Positions 12,026 to 22,948 are shown, counted from the stretch's first letter. The stretch is 64,000 nt of DNA from Amphibalanus amphitrite (GCF_019059575.1 NW_024881829.1:1-64000); one strand, 5' to 3'. The notes: generated by a model from the sequence alone, not told the origin. Numbers and translations are program-made.

Positions 12026-12517
12026 GTAGGGTAGGGTAGGGTAGGGTAGGTTAGTGTAGGGTAGTGTAGGGGTAGGGTAGGGGCAGGGTAGTGTAGGGGT
12101 AGGGTAGGGTAGGGTAGGGGTAGGGTAGGTTAGGGTAGGGTAGGGGTAGGGTAGGGTAGGGTAGGGTAGGGTAGGGTAGGGTAGGGTAGGGTAGGGCAGG
12201 GTAGGGTAGGGTATAGGGTAGGTTAGGGTAATGTAAGGGTAGGGTAGGGTAGGGTAGGGTAGGGTAGGGTAGGGTAGGGCAGGGTAGGGTAGGGTATAGG
12301 GTAGGTTAGGGTAATGTAAGGGTAGGGTAGGGTAGGGTAGGGTAGGGTAGGGGTAGGGGTAGGGTAGGGTAGGGTAGGGTAGGGCAGGACAGGGCAGGGC
12401 AGGGTAGGGTAGGGTAGGGGTAGGGTAGTGTAAGGTAGGGTATGGTAGGGTAGGGTAGGGTAGGATAGGGTAGGGTAGTGTAAGGGTAGGGTAGGGTAGT
12501 GTAAGGGTAGGGTAGGG
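12026..12517 (+). repeat. Telomere-like (TAGGG)n pentamer tract
   Basis: About 490 bp of nearly perfect GGGTA pentamers with occasional GGGGTA, GGGCA and GTGTA variants, and an internal duplication of a GGGTATAGGGTAGGTTAGGG block near 12210 and 12291. It differs from TTAGG by one base per unit. The G-rich strand runs toward the right, mirroring the C-rich tract left of 8364. It has high G-quadruplex potential. The proline-rich frames on the minus strand are artefacts of the repeat. Confidence 0.85.
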
Positions 12518-12559
12518 TTGAATTGAGTAACATCCTAACTTACAAAGGGCTCGAACAAC

Positions 12560-12715
12560 TCGCATGCATCACCATCATGCTTTACAGTTCAATCAAAAGC
12601 AGTTACCCAGTTCTACACAAATAATACCAATAAAAATGCAAGTTTCTACACCCAAACTAATGCATCCGTTAATCATACGTATCAAAACATACAGTTATCG
12701 CGTAAACCTGTATTC
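12560..12715 (-). repeat. Dispersed repeat segment A (inverted relative to 20670-20825)
   Basis: In reverse complement this matches 20670-20825, sharing ACAGGTTTACGCGA, ACTGTATGTTTTGAT, TGCATTAGTTTGGGTG and TTGAACTGTAA blocks. No coding capacity. See segment B for the different arrangement of the two copies. Confidence 0.7.
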
Positions 12716-12822
12716 CAGTTATCACTAATAGATAATTAATTAATCTGCAATCGCAGATTGCAGGCAAAAGTAAATCAAATATGTTCAGGTTAAGTGATTA
12801 TGCATTAGATACATAACCACTT

Positions 12823-13230
12823 AACCTGAACCCTCGCCGGCACTGGCCATTTAACGTCCTTCGACTGCACAAGGAGGGTTGGTACGATCCCCACTTCCCC
12901 CCTCGCGTTTGGCCCCTGATCGAGCTAGAGCTTCGCGGAAACACGAGCGTGCTACCCGTCACGAGACGAAGCCGATGATACCCCATTTTAAGGTCCTAGG
13001 TCATCGTTTGATCTTCCAGGTCAACCGATTCCAGTCAATGACCCAAAAGTCGGGAAAATCGGGACCTGTTAAAAAGTCGTGAAGTGTGCCTGCTGTGGGG
13101 TTTTTCGGGGTGCTAACCACGAACATCGTGTCAGTTTTTATCACAGATGATGTCTTGAAGCATTTAGACCAGGTCGGGTTGGGGCAGGTCGTAGGGGTTG
13201 TGACGAGGATTCGTAGTACGTGTCAACCGC
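12823..13230 (+). repeat. Dispersed repeat segment B, copy 1
   Basis: This aligns with 19897-20285 over about 390 bp, sharing CCTCGCCGGCAC, TGAGCTAGAGCTTCGC-like, CCGATGATACCC and TTTAGACCAGGTCGGGT blocks at roughly 80-85% identity. Here segment A lies to the left and inverted. In the other copy A lies about 0.4 kb to the right and is not inverted. Confidence 0.7.
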
Positions 13231-14066
13231 CTCTGACAGCTTCATAACATGTTACGAAATTACCGAAACTGCTTCGTAAATGTTCAAATGGTTGCTAAAT
13301 TCGAATCCAGCTCCAAAAACTGGCCTAGAAACATGTAGAACTCGAAAAAGTGAACCGAGTTCACCAAAGGTCATTGATCTGACCTGACCTTCAGGTGACC
13401 TTGACATCCACCCTTATGCATGGGAACAACATCAAATCACATGTTTGAACGTTTGAAACCACGAAAAGATTGTAATAATGCGCGGCTAATGCGAGCCGAC
13501 ATACGCCGAATCGCGATTCCGGCCAAACATGGTCTCAGAAAGAAGGTCACAGGTCAAAGGTCATTTGGGTCAGGGTCATGATATTTTCAAGGTAGGTGTA
13601 AAATTGACCAATGCGGGAGTACGGAAAGTTTCGTCGCGATCGGCCGCTTTTTACGAGGGTTATTTGCGATAATTCTTAGGAGGGATTGCATCAACATGCA
13701 ATCGTCAACTATCGAAACCGTGGTTTCAAACGCCGGCGAGGTTTTGGATTTAGTTTCGCCCGTAACCTCTCCTAAGACATTGCCTACGGCACTGCACTGC
13801 TTCGCCACGAGAAACATGGTGATGTCATTATTCATAGTTGAATGGCATTTGTTGGACAGCATCCTTGAAATATTCGTGCGTTTTGTTTTTCCCCCACCCC
13901 AAAAATAAAAAACAAAACTAATATCAATCAATCATACACACAAAGGCAAAACAAAATTGGCCGGGCTCGGGCTGCCTGCGGACAGCCACGGCGACGAGCT
14001 GTAATCCGTTGCATCCGTCGACCGCGATAGTCGACGGTTTCATGCTCACGTGGCCCGACTAGACGA
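13231..14066. other. Non-coding interval with AGGTCA-rich stretch
   Basis: No gene is supported. Around 13375-13580 there are several TGACCT/AGGTCA half-sites, also seen at 51130-51190 and 52650-53350, so this is part of a diverged dispersed repeat. A short palindrome (GATTGCATCAACATGCAATC) lies near 13685-13704, and another (GTCGAC...GTCGAC) near 14017-14036. Confidence 0.35.
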
Positions 14067-14069
14067 GCC

Positions 14070-14222
14070 GTTTGACGCGCTGGGGCGCGGCAGTGAGCCG
14101 GAACATCCGGGAGCTCTGGTCGCGCCTGGTGCAGCCCTGCGGGCCCGAGGCTAGATGCTCGGCGCTGGCCGTAGGACAGTTCCGCGCGACGACGACCTGT
14201 CAGTCCCGCCCCTCACCCCTTA
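14070..14222 (+). repeat. Dispersed ~150-bp repeat, copy 2
   Basis: Partner of 6432-6580 in the histone spacer. The two diverge abruptly after the CTCACCCC end. It shows that sequence from the histone spacer, or a mobile sequence present in it, also occurs outside it. Confidence 0.7.
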
Positions 14223-14461
14223 CCCCACCCCCCGCGGTGCCAGTGGCAGGCAGACAGACACACAGACCGCAGACCGGGGACGGTGTGAGCGCCCTTGGCT
14301 CAGGCAGGGGCGTTTTCAGCAGCAAAAAGATGGACATTCTCAACAACAGAAATGCGGTGCAGATCATTCAATGAGTGTCGGTTGCCTTATTCGTAATTTT
14401 AATCTCACCAGCTTCGGAGTCTCACAGTCAATATGATTCGCCGAATTTGCCGATGGTACCT

Positions 14462-15213
14462 TGTTGATTTGGTGAGTTGGGTGAGAGGAAAATTGAGAAT
14501 AAGACAGCTGACATTCCAATTAGCAGATGGGCCGAGTGATTTTTCAATCAACCCAATCAAAAACAGTTTGTTTCGGAACTAAGCTTCATCGATCACCGTG
14601 AATGGCATTTGCCGAATTTGCCTATGATACATGAACGTGTTTGGTTTTTGGTCTCTAGCTTTGCCATAATTTGTTCGACCCCTAAGATGAAATAATGAGC
14701 GTGTAGGAAACTCTATTATGTACGGAACCCGCGTCAGTCAGAGTTGTTGGATTACTTCCCTAATCTCCAAAAATCGGTCAAAGTTGACAGGGTAACGAAG
14801 CCTTTTAATGTACGCATGTGGCAGGTCACCAATAATCACAATGATGACTTGAGCGGTGAGACCTGGTTGAATTGGTGAGTTGGGCGAGAGGAAAATTGAG
14901 AATAAGGCAGCTGACATTCCTATTAGCAGATGCGCTGAGGGATTCTTCAGTCAAACTATTCATACACAGTTTGTTTCGGAACTGAAACTTGCCGATCACC
15001 GCCAATGGGCTTTGCCGACTTTGCCGACTTTGCCGAACGTGTTTGGTTTTTGGTCTCTAACTTTGCCATAATTTGTTCCGCCCCTAATATGAAATAATGA
15101 GCGTGTAGGACACTCAATTATGTACGGAACCCGCGTCAGTCAGTGTTGCTAGATTACTTCCCTAATCTCCAAAAATCGGTCAAAGTTGACAGAGTAACGA
15201 ACCTTTTAACACG
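14462..15213 (+). repeat. Tandem direct duplication with ~400-bp period
   Basis: Unit 1 (about 14462-14806) and unit 2 (about 14866-15208) share GGTGAGTTGGG, GAGGAAAATTGAGAATAAG, CAGTTTGTTTCGGAACT, CGTGTTTGGTTTTTGGTCTC and GTACGGAACCCGCGTCAGTC blocks. Identity is roughly 85-90%. No open frame crosses both units. Function and class are unknown. Confidence 0.75.
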
Positions 15214-17040
15214 CGTAGTGGAAGGGGGGGGGGCGGATTTCGCCCACCCCTCCTGTTTTCGCTAAAAACTCGCGCCGCAAACCTAATATTGATGTGAAAT
15301 TTCAGCTACCTGTGCAGAATTGAATTGCAGATCTTCTCGTGCAAGAAATAAGAAAATCGGCTCACAACTTTTCTACTAATAGCGGTGTAAAGTCAAACAA
15401 CCGGCCACTGCCAGCCGTTGCGCGCGCGCCGCCCGCCTGAATTGTAGACTGTGCCGGGGCGGGATGGTCCCGTCTTTACATCGCGCTCGTTACCGCTGAT
15501 TACATTGGATTCGCTTAAGATTTTGTGTGAAGACTAAGAAATGTACAAGCAATCTTCTGGTCCATAAATTTTGAAAATCGACAGATAAAAATTTGAATTA
15601 TGAGTGTGTAAACACAAAATTGTGATTGCCGCGTTTCCCGCGTCGGCCGCCGATCCCGCTCCAGCCGGCGACATCTTACCCTTAGCAGGCAACTAACTGC
15701 CATATTTATTGTTGGATTAACTAGAAATTCACCATACATAATCACAATCAGTCTGTCTGAGCTATCAGTCTGTCAATCCTTACGGTGTCCGGGAGTTGTC
15801 CCGTGTTGAGTCAAATTAAGCCGCAACTGAGCATCCTTCATAATCCGTGATCCCGGTATGGCGGGAAACCTTAGCCAATCGGAGTGCCCAGATGGGTTGT
15901 CATGCCAACGGTTGCTTGGCAACGACTCAGAGTAGGGAGTCGGGGCTCCGGAGAGCTTGAGACAGCTTAGGACAGAGTGATGGGATGTCTTCTCGTAACG
16001 GCCAAACACCCCCCATTTCCGCTTATGTCTACACCACGGGCCACCACAGGCGGAGCAGCGCCGCACACAATGCAGCGAGCCGAGAGGCCGTGGCGACCTC
16101 TGCAGTCCATATCGCCAACCACTAGCCAGACATCTGGCTGGGCTGAATGGCTCCACGGACGGTGGTGACCTCTGCAGTCCATATTGCCAACCACCCGTCC
16201 GACAGGGCGTGGGCCGCCGGGAGACGTATATACAGGGATCTCTGGGCTCGGAGAGGACGCCTTCATATGGACGCAGTGCTTCTCACTCCGAGTCCACGAG
16301 TCCCGAGTCCGGGGTTTCCACATTGCCCCTGTGGTCCCCATGTCATAATCGCAATTTTCCAGCTTTATAACTTACAGTGAAGAAGTATGATGCTTGTTTT
16401 GAAACGAAACTCAATAAAACTTCTTTTATCAAGGTAGACTGTCTATACAGAGACATTAATTTGGAGCAATAAACGAATGTCTGTAGTTTTCCTGTGCAAA
16501 CGCAACATAACTTTCGTCATGGCAAGAATAATTATTAAAAAACCTCCCAGTACCAAACGCCAACGCCATGCAGTGCTACAGCCATCTGTCGGCCAAAATG
16601 AGCACTTCTAATCGGACCTTGTATGAAGAAGCTTTTAAGATGAATTGATTTGAAAAGCATGTTTTTCATGCATGCGCATCGGGCGGGCCTAACCAATAGC
16701 AACAACTATCATTGTGGAATGACGCTTCACCATAGTTTGTTATACAAATTAATGAAAATTCATTTCATATCTGGTTCCTATTGTGTGCTTGGACACACTG
16801 CAACCCTGACAAGTGCTGCCGCTGTTGGCAATATGCCAAACCACTATCTCACCTAACCGTTCATAGGCGACGTTAGGGCAGCCTCAACAGATTACAAACA
16901 GGCAACAGGCAACAAAAACGGTTCACTTATTGTTATATTCTAATCCACAATTTTCATACAAGAAAAACAAAATTTTGATTGACGTACAAAATTTAAAAAA
17001 GCCTTAAGCTATTCGCACAAAATATTCACAGCCATTTTTT
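15214..17040. other. Non-coding interval with short internal direct repeat
   Basis: No gene is supported. GACCTCTGCAGTCCATAT followed by GCCAACCAC occurs twice, near 16095 and 16169 (one-base difference), an ~74-bp local duplication. A poly-G run lies near 15224-15233. CAATAAA near 16409-16415 resembles a polyadenylation signal, but no transcript can be argued. Confidence 0.35.
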
Positions 17041-17245
17041 CCCGGCTGCTTGGAGCGGCACCGCTGCTCCCGAGGGAGCGCACCCCGTAGCCGGGTGCAG
17101 CGAGTACCTTGGGGCTGGTCGGCCTGTCCTTCGGGACGGGCCGGTGACTTACTAGGGTGCCTGCCCAGACCAATGTCTCCCCCTAGTTCCTATCGCCCTT
17201 CTGGCTCTGAAATGGTCTCGTCAGACCGAAAGGGCCTAACCTAAC
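17041..17245 (+). other. Stretch with three strong predicted hairpins; possible SINE or LINE 3' end
   Basis: Three stable stem-loops follow in order: GCTCC/GGAGC at 17066-17079; GCACCC/GGGTGC at 17080-17098; and a 9-bp stem capped by a TTCG tetraloop at 17121-17142 (one G-T pair). The segment ends in CCTAACCTAACAAAACAAAAAC, a simple A-rich tail. Structured 3' regions with such tails are found in SINEs and in R1/R2-type LINEs. No polymerase III boxes or target duplication were identified, so the class is open. Confidence 0.4.
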
Positions 17246-17339
17246 AAAACAAAAACAAATGGAGAGATTAACCTGCGCCCCAATGGGGATCCTGGATTTG
17301 CACGCCCTGCTGGAGGGATGTTTGAACCACCACTCCCCC

Positions 17340-17708
17340 CTTCTAACTAATTCGGCTCCCGGGCCACGTAGCGACACGCGGTGAGCGACGATGGAAAAAG
17401 CGTAAAAAAAATATAACGAAATTAGTTCTTTGACATTTTAATCAGGTGAAACGTCCTGTCACCAGAGGAGGTGACCAAAAGGTAAAATTTCACCACTTCC
17501 CAAGTCAAACTTCGACAATCTTTTACAGACCGGCGCATATGGAGCTCAAGAACACATGGAGCTACAACGCCGCGGTTCAGCGCATTCCATAGCTCTAATA
17601 ACGGTCTCTCTGAGATAATGTTCTCAGATTTGGCCTAAGGTCGACGTTTTAGCATCCACAGGGAATAACTGCCAAAATTGACGTTCATTTTGGCGGTAGC
17701 AGTTTTTC
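17340..17708 (+). repeat. Dispersed repeat R (left part), interrupted by a MITE
   Basis: This aligns with 52555-52880: both share GGCTCC, GGGCCACGTAGCGACACGC, a GAGCTACA(A/G)CGCCGCGG block, TGTTCTCAGATTTG and a TAGCAGTTTT end. The repeat resumes at 19037 after the TTAA-flanked element, with the TCATGTTCCTCTCGTC-like block shared with about 52945. This comparison defines the insertion site of the element. Confidence 0.65.
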
Positions 17709-19036
17709 TTAAAGGGACTATCCCACCTTCTAAAAAGTAACGTTTAGGATTCGGAAATGTTACTCATGATATAGTGACGAATTCTGCAAGTTTTTACGCG
17801 TTTTCGTCTGATACTTTTTGAGATATTGCGACTTTTATATTTCATTATGACGTCATTTAGATCAGATCTGTGACGCAATGAAGGATTTACTTAATGTCAA
17901 TGTGGAGGGAAATTTGGCAGAAAATATATTTGCTCTCAAATATGACGCGGCTCATACAATAGCAAAAGTATCTTTGATTGGCATATTCGTAAATCAAGTG
18001 ATACTTACCTTGATTGCGTGACAGGCGTTCAAAAGGCAAATGACGTCATCAGATTGCCGTTAATAGGTAAGAGATTGGGACTCGTACAGGGAACATTTTC
18101 AAATGAAGGGAACAAACAGAGGTGAAAAAACCCGGCTACTCGCCTGCGTGCGTAGGTGACAGCCATAGGAATAAGGAGACAGATTCGAGCATCTTAGTTA
18201 ATGCACCTAAAATTAATAACTAGGCCGTTTCCGCTAAAATCAGAGCTGTCTTCCCATAGAGAGCCACTATGGACCACGGCACAAAAATTTAACAGCGTCA
18301 TCTCTTTGTAGACAGCTGGGGCTGAAAAATCCCGCCGGTGCGACAGCCGGTGCGTTGTGAATCGCCATAGACAACGCAGGAAAAACGGCGACAGCGCGAC
18401 AGCTCGTCCCCGCTCGTCGCCGGTTGAGCGGTGGCGGGGACCGGCGCGGCCTTGGCCGCCGCTGAAGTAGGGGAGGACCGGACGACTGGGACGGGGGACG
18501 TCACATCTGGGCCACAACTGGGGTGAGGTCCATGACCATCGGTCCCAGAAACTTTGTAGGAGCGTTGATAATTGGTTCTGACTACTGAAGCAAAGGCAAG
18601 TGAATCAGTGACAAAACTGACAAGTGACAATCCTTTCGTGAGTTCTGATTGAACTGGATCTGGAAGCCAGGAACCAGGAGGAGCTAGAAAGTCGATCAGA
18701 CCTTTAGGTAAGTTGGAAGAAAGTGATTGATTTTTTGTTGTGTCACTGAAATGTGATGATGTGTTGTAATGCCCAGAGGCCGAAATTTGGCCTTCAAAGG
18801 TGATGAGAAAACGTAAAAAAGGTACCTACTGTTTCAAGATGACTTGTAAAAAATTCGCGACAGCTAGACATCGCGTAGGTGACAGCTTTTGAGTTTTATT
18901 CACCTCTGGGAACGAATTTCTTCAACACCACGAGGCTGCGGGGGTTGCGACCAAGATAGATAGTGGTTCCTGAACCTCGCCGCAAACTTGGGTATCTCAA
19001 CTCAAACCTAATGTAAAGGTGGGATAGTCCCTTTAA
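17709..19036 (+). mobile_element. piggyBac-like non-autonomous element at TTAA
   Basis: Bases 17713-19032 (1,320 bp) are bounded by perfect 17-bp inverted repeats AGGGACTATCCCACCTT, with TTAA at 17709-17712 and 19033-19036. The flanks belong to a dispersed repeat whose uninterrupted copy lies near 52870-52900, which supports a real insertion. A deleted relative lies in the histone spacer at 2461. Short minus-strand frames at 18194-18630 have no recognisable domain, so no transposase is evident. Confidence 0.78.
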
Positions 19037-19896
19037 ATAACTTTTTGACTCAAAACTTGCAATAGCCTACTTTTAGTGGCATCGTGTTCCTCTCGTCAAG
19101 ACGCAGTAAACAACACGCTTCTTGTATCGAGAGTACATTAACCTCCAGGCTCTACGAATCAAACTATTAAAACAGTTACATTAAGGGCGTACCGGTTTCG
19201 TCTATTGACTTCTTCAGCGCCGTTGACAACGGCGGCGGCAGGAGGCGACTGGCTCCTGCAGCGGACTGCAGCGCCGTGGTCGGCCCTCCCTCGCCGGCTG
19301 GCGATCGGACGCCAGGACCGGTCCGGTCAGCTCGGCAGTGCACACCCGCTGCCGACCACGGCTCCCGAACATACGAGTATACCTAAAGACATGGACAATG
19401 GACAGTCATTACCATCTCCGTATAGAAAAACACTGGTCAACAACAGGCTAAAAGTGGCCGATGCCGTGCTACCCGTGTCCGCTTCGTACGTCGTACGGAG
19501 TGTCACGTCCGGTCAGGTTAGGTCAGGGTTAGTCATGTCAAGTATGTACAGGTCTCGCGGGTTTAAAACGCAATTCACACTTGACCGTCAGTCTGTCGGT
19601 GTCGGGCCCGTCAAGGAACATTTCAATAGAAAGTGCTCCATGTCTTCATTCTCCTCTCCACATAGTTGGCATAATGTGTCTTCATTGGTGTGTCGTCTTC
19701 TTTCTTGTAGGGGTAGCGAATTCGTTCTAGCTCGAAAGAGAGTGACCGCTGCTGGGGTGTTGTCATAGATAGTCTCTTCTCTTATACGTTGTTTGCTTGC
19801 TTTGTATAGCTGTGGGCTTTAATTGACTGCTGGCCATTAATATTTTATGTGTGGTCAAGTTATGCGGCGTGTGAATTTTCCGTACATTGCACCTTA

Positions 19897-20285
19897 TTCC
19901 TCGCCGGCACAGGCCATTTTGCGTCCTTCGACGACACAAGGGGGGTACGACTTCCCCCCTCGCTTTCGGTTCCTGATTGAGCTAGAGCTTCGCAAAAAAA
20001 AACGAGCGTGTTGCCCGTCACGAGAGGAAGCCGATGATACCCAATTTTAAGGTCCTAGGCCATCATATGACCTTCCAGGTCAGGTCAATGACCCAATGGT
20101 CGGAAAAACCAGGACCTGTTAGAAAGTCGTTAAGTGTGGCTGCTATGGTTTTTTGGGGTGCTGATCACGGACATCGTGTTACTTTTGATCACAGATGATG
20201 TTATTGGGCATTTAGACCAGGTCGGGTCAGCTCAGGTCTGGCCAACCAGTAGGGGTCGTGACAGGTATTCGTAGTACAGTATATC
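19897..20285 (+). repeat. Dispersed repeat segment B, copy 2
   Basis: Partner of 12823-13230. Shared blocks include the CCCTCGC(T/G)TT region, GCCGATGATACCC, AAGGTCCTAGG, and a terminal GTATTCGTAGTAC-like end. No coding capacity. Confidence 0.7.
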
Positions 20286-20669
20286 TAAAAAGTATGTCCC
20301 CTGGTTTGGCTCTCCCACAGGAGGCGAATCGGTAACTTGGCTGAATCCCAGTTGCGGCACCCGGCCGCCAGGGTCGCTGCCGCGCGAGCGGCCTCGACCG
20401 CTCGCATGTCATTGGCAGTTCGGTCCCTCCCTTTCTATACCGAGGTGGGGAGGGGAGAAGAGGGGAAGAGAGGGGAGGGAGCGGCATCCGCTCGGCACTG
20501 GGCGATATCTGGCTGACCCCGCGCTCCCTCGCTGACCTCCGTCCTGCCCTCAGGCGAAGACCGACTTCCTCGGCCCGTAACGGCCGAGCGAAAAACCGAG
20601 CTCGCGGGGCGCGACTCCATTGGCCAAATCTTATAAATGGAATGCTGTCGTATTTACGGCATTAGATAA
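20286..20669. other. GC-rich non-coding interval with polypurine tract
   Basis: A G/A-only run of about 40 nt (20439-20481) with several GGGG blocks could form a quadruplex or triplex. Open frames on the minus strand through this tract are composition artefacts. No gene is supported. Confidence 0.35.
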
Positions 20670-20825
20670 TACTAGAGGTACAGGTTTACGCGAAAACTGT
20701 ATGTTTTGATTTATGTTATGTTACGGGTGCATTAGTTTGGGTGATTGACTTGTATTTTTAGCTGTATTATTTGGGTAGATTTGGGTAGCTGTTTTTAATT
20801 GAACTGTAAGGAATGGTGACAGTTG
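20670..20825 (+). repeat. Dispersed repeat segment A, copy 2
   Basis: Reverse-complement partner of 12560-12715. It lies downstream of segment B here, whereas the first locus has A upstream and inverted. Confidence 0.7.
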
Positions 20826-20954
20826 CGGGGTGTCTAAAAACACAATAAACACATTATCGAGCGTAGAAGCATGACTCTTTTGTTACGTACAAGCTTTGTT
20901 CAGTTTGTCTGTAAGCACCATCAAATATTGCAAGCTTCAAGGGGTCAATGCCCT

Positions 20955-20995
20955 GGGGCTGTGACGTCACGCTGGGGATCGTGACGTCAGCCGTG
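20955..20995. promoter_or_regulatory. Paired TGACGTCA palindromes upstream of the mariner transposase
   Basis: Two TGACGTCA octamers, the consensus CRE for bZIP factors, lie about 20 bp apart in otherwise GC-rich sequence about 100 bp upstream of the transposase ATG. The regulatory role is inferred from the motif only; the sites could also be part of the element's terminus. Confidence 0.3.
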
Positions 20996-21076
20996 GGGTT
21001 GCCAGTCTAGTATGAACTAGACTTCGACCCCCCCTGGTCTCGGCCAAGGCCGTATTTAAGGTCTCGGCCGAATCGC

Positions 21077-22115
21077 ATGCGTGATCTGGGAAGAGTCGCA
21101 CAATTTTATCAAAACCATCGGGAATTGGGGAAAAAGTATACGGTTAAGCATTTTCTTGAAGAAGGTATTCCAAAATCAACAGTCTATAATGTTTTGAAAA
21201 GGGTCGATGATGGTGAAACACTGGAAAGACAGTCGGGGAGTGGGCGGAAGGCAATGAAAATGACACAATCGAAGATCAGTAACGTAAAAAGGGATCTGGA
21301 ACACAAAGTTGGCTCTTCGGTCAGGGTTTTGGCCAGAAAATACAAGATTTCTAAGTCGTATCTGCACAGAGTGGTCGCAAACACATGTGGTTTGACCTAC
21401 TACAGGCGCAATAGAGCCAGTCTGCAAACAGAGGCCCAGAAAACCAAGATCAAGTCGCGCTGCATGAGGCTGTACCGCGGACCACTCGCCTTGAGCGCAC
21501 GCGCAGAGATCGTCATGGACGACGAGTCGTACTTCGGATTTTCGGGATCCGAATATGCCAGGAACAGGGGGTTTTATTCCTCAGACAAGAGCAACTGCCC
21601 TCCCGACGTTCAGTATGCCAGGAAACAAAAGTTTCCGCCCAGGATAATGGTTTGGCTCGCCATCAGTCCAAGGGGCCTGAGCACCCCCTTCATCATGGAG
21701 AAGGGGTGCATGGACGGTCAGACGTATGTACCTGGAAAACTGTCTGAGGGGCAGATTAGTGCCCTTCTTAGACGAAAAACATCCTAAAAGGAACATCTTG
21801 TTCTGGCCGGACCTGGCATCGTGTCATTATCACAAGGATGTGACAGCATTTCTCAAGGCCAGCGGGATCCCATTCGTCAAGAAGGAGGATAACCCACCAA
21901 ACATGCCCGCCATCCGCCCAATCGAGACGGTGTGGGCACTTCTGAAGCAGAAAGTCTACGAGGGCAACTGGACAGCCCTTTCGAAGCAGCAGCTGGCGGG
22001 CAGGATCCGAAGAAAAATCAAGGAAGTGGACATCGAGGTTGTGCGCACCCTCCTGGAGCGCGTGCCCGGGCACCTCCGTCTCGTGGGTCGTGAGGGCGCC
22101 GATGCCCTGATCTAG
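21077..22115 (+). pseudogene. Tc1/mariner-superfamily transposase, DD37E spacing, one frameshift
   Basis: A cut-and-paste transposase of about 345 residues if the frameshift is ignored, close to full length for the superfamily. The N terminus (about residues 5-45 and 65-105) has two helix-turn-helix segments, including KSTVYNVLKR, that would bind terminal repeats. The catalytic domain shows MDDESYF (first Asp near residue 148), FWPDLASCHY (second Asp) and IRPIETVW (Glu). There are 37 residues between the second Asp and the Glu, i.e. DD37E, as in the ITmD37E group. The frame changes from that of 21077 to the next one between about 21720 and 21745, so the gene is broken. Stop TAG is at 22113-22115. 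No terminal inverted repeats were found in the flanks. Confidence 0.85.
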
Positions 22116-22542
22116 ACATGTGTGTGAGTGAAGCACAGTCGCCCACATATTCGTGGAAAGTTTCATGAATAAATATGGTATAGCCTCTGAGTTATCGCAT
22201 TTGGAAAATTTGCCACTATTTTAGGGGACAGATGTTATTTCCTGGTTTTCTTTATAGGCCAAGGCTTGGTAACTGATAACTCTGCTGCCCTATAATGGGT
22301 CCGGCCCGCTGTGGCGAGTGAAGACACTCGCCCTGACTGACTGGACCGCCAGCCGAGACGCTGCTGACTCTGGTGGTGAATAGTGAGCGAAAGAGGAGAA
22401 AGTTTACGCCAAAGCTGAAGCAACTCTACATTGCTGTACAGCTATTACGCTTTTCACCTGGTGGCCAGTAGAGGAACTAACAGTTACTACAACTGACCGT
22501 CAGAAGCACCCAACACACACTGTGCCGCTCCCAGTAACGTAC

Positions 22543-22664
22543 CAGGATGTAGACCCCAGTCGGGCAGCGCTCCGGCGTCCGGCGGCCGCAGCTGGTCCAG
22601 CAGTGACTGCAGCCGGCCGGCGCTGGCCTCCGGCGCCGTCAGACAGGCGTTCACGGCCACCACC
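22543..22664 (-). CDS. IQGAP-like exon E3 (unit 1)
   Basis: A 122-nt exon: one base, 40 codons, one base. It encodes VVAVNACLTAPEASAGRLQS followed by LLDQLRPPDAGALPDWGLHP. The acceptor is GTCCGTCAG and the donor GTACGT. The pattern (hydrophobic AVNACL, then LL..LR.PDAG.LPDW) matches the IQGAP repeat, in which a V..INEAL..GD segment precedes a TL.AL..P.A.L..V segment. Near-identical copies are in units 2, 4, 5, 6, 7, 8, 10, 11, 13 and 14. The IQGAP call is from motif memory and was not checked by alignment. Confidence 0.55.
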
Positions 22665-22948
22665 CTGACGGACAGACGTCACACGGTCAGCAGAGAGCCG
22701 ACACTCGGTCAGCGGACAGTGGCATTAAGTCACCGGATAGCAGAGCATCGCCGCAGCACAGAGACCAGACAGGACTGTGCCGACAACGCAACCCCGTTGG
22801 AGTAACATGACCCTAATAAATGCACCGAAAATGCTCTGGTCTATCTCCATTATTTATAAAAAAAAAAATGAAAGAACAACTGAGATGAGGGAAAGGAGTG
22901 AGGCGTCTGTTAGGGTCCCCGTGCAATACGCCCGGTGTGGTGACTGAC

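Noticed and set aside
11951-12565. Proline-tyrosine-leucine repeat frame on the minus strand
   Set aside because: It is a translation of the TAGGG pentamer tract; any pentamer repeat without stops gives such a frame.
19205-19768. 187-codon plus-strand open frame
   Set aside because: It begins from a non-ATG codon in GC-rich repeat-associated sequence and has no recognisable motif or conserved partner in the window.
22235-22423. 62-codon minus-strand frame repeated near the start of most array units
   Set aside because: It lacks an ATG and splice borders that fit E3, and has no family resemblance. An alternative frame there could extend E3 but carries a stop in unit 1 and lacks a clear donor.
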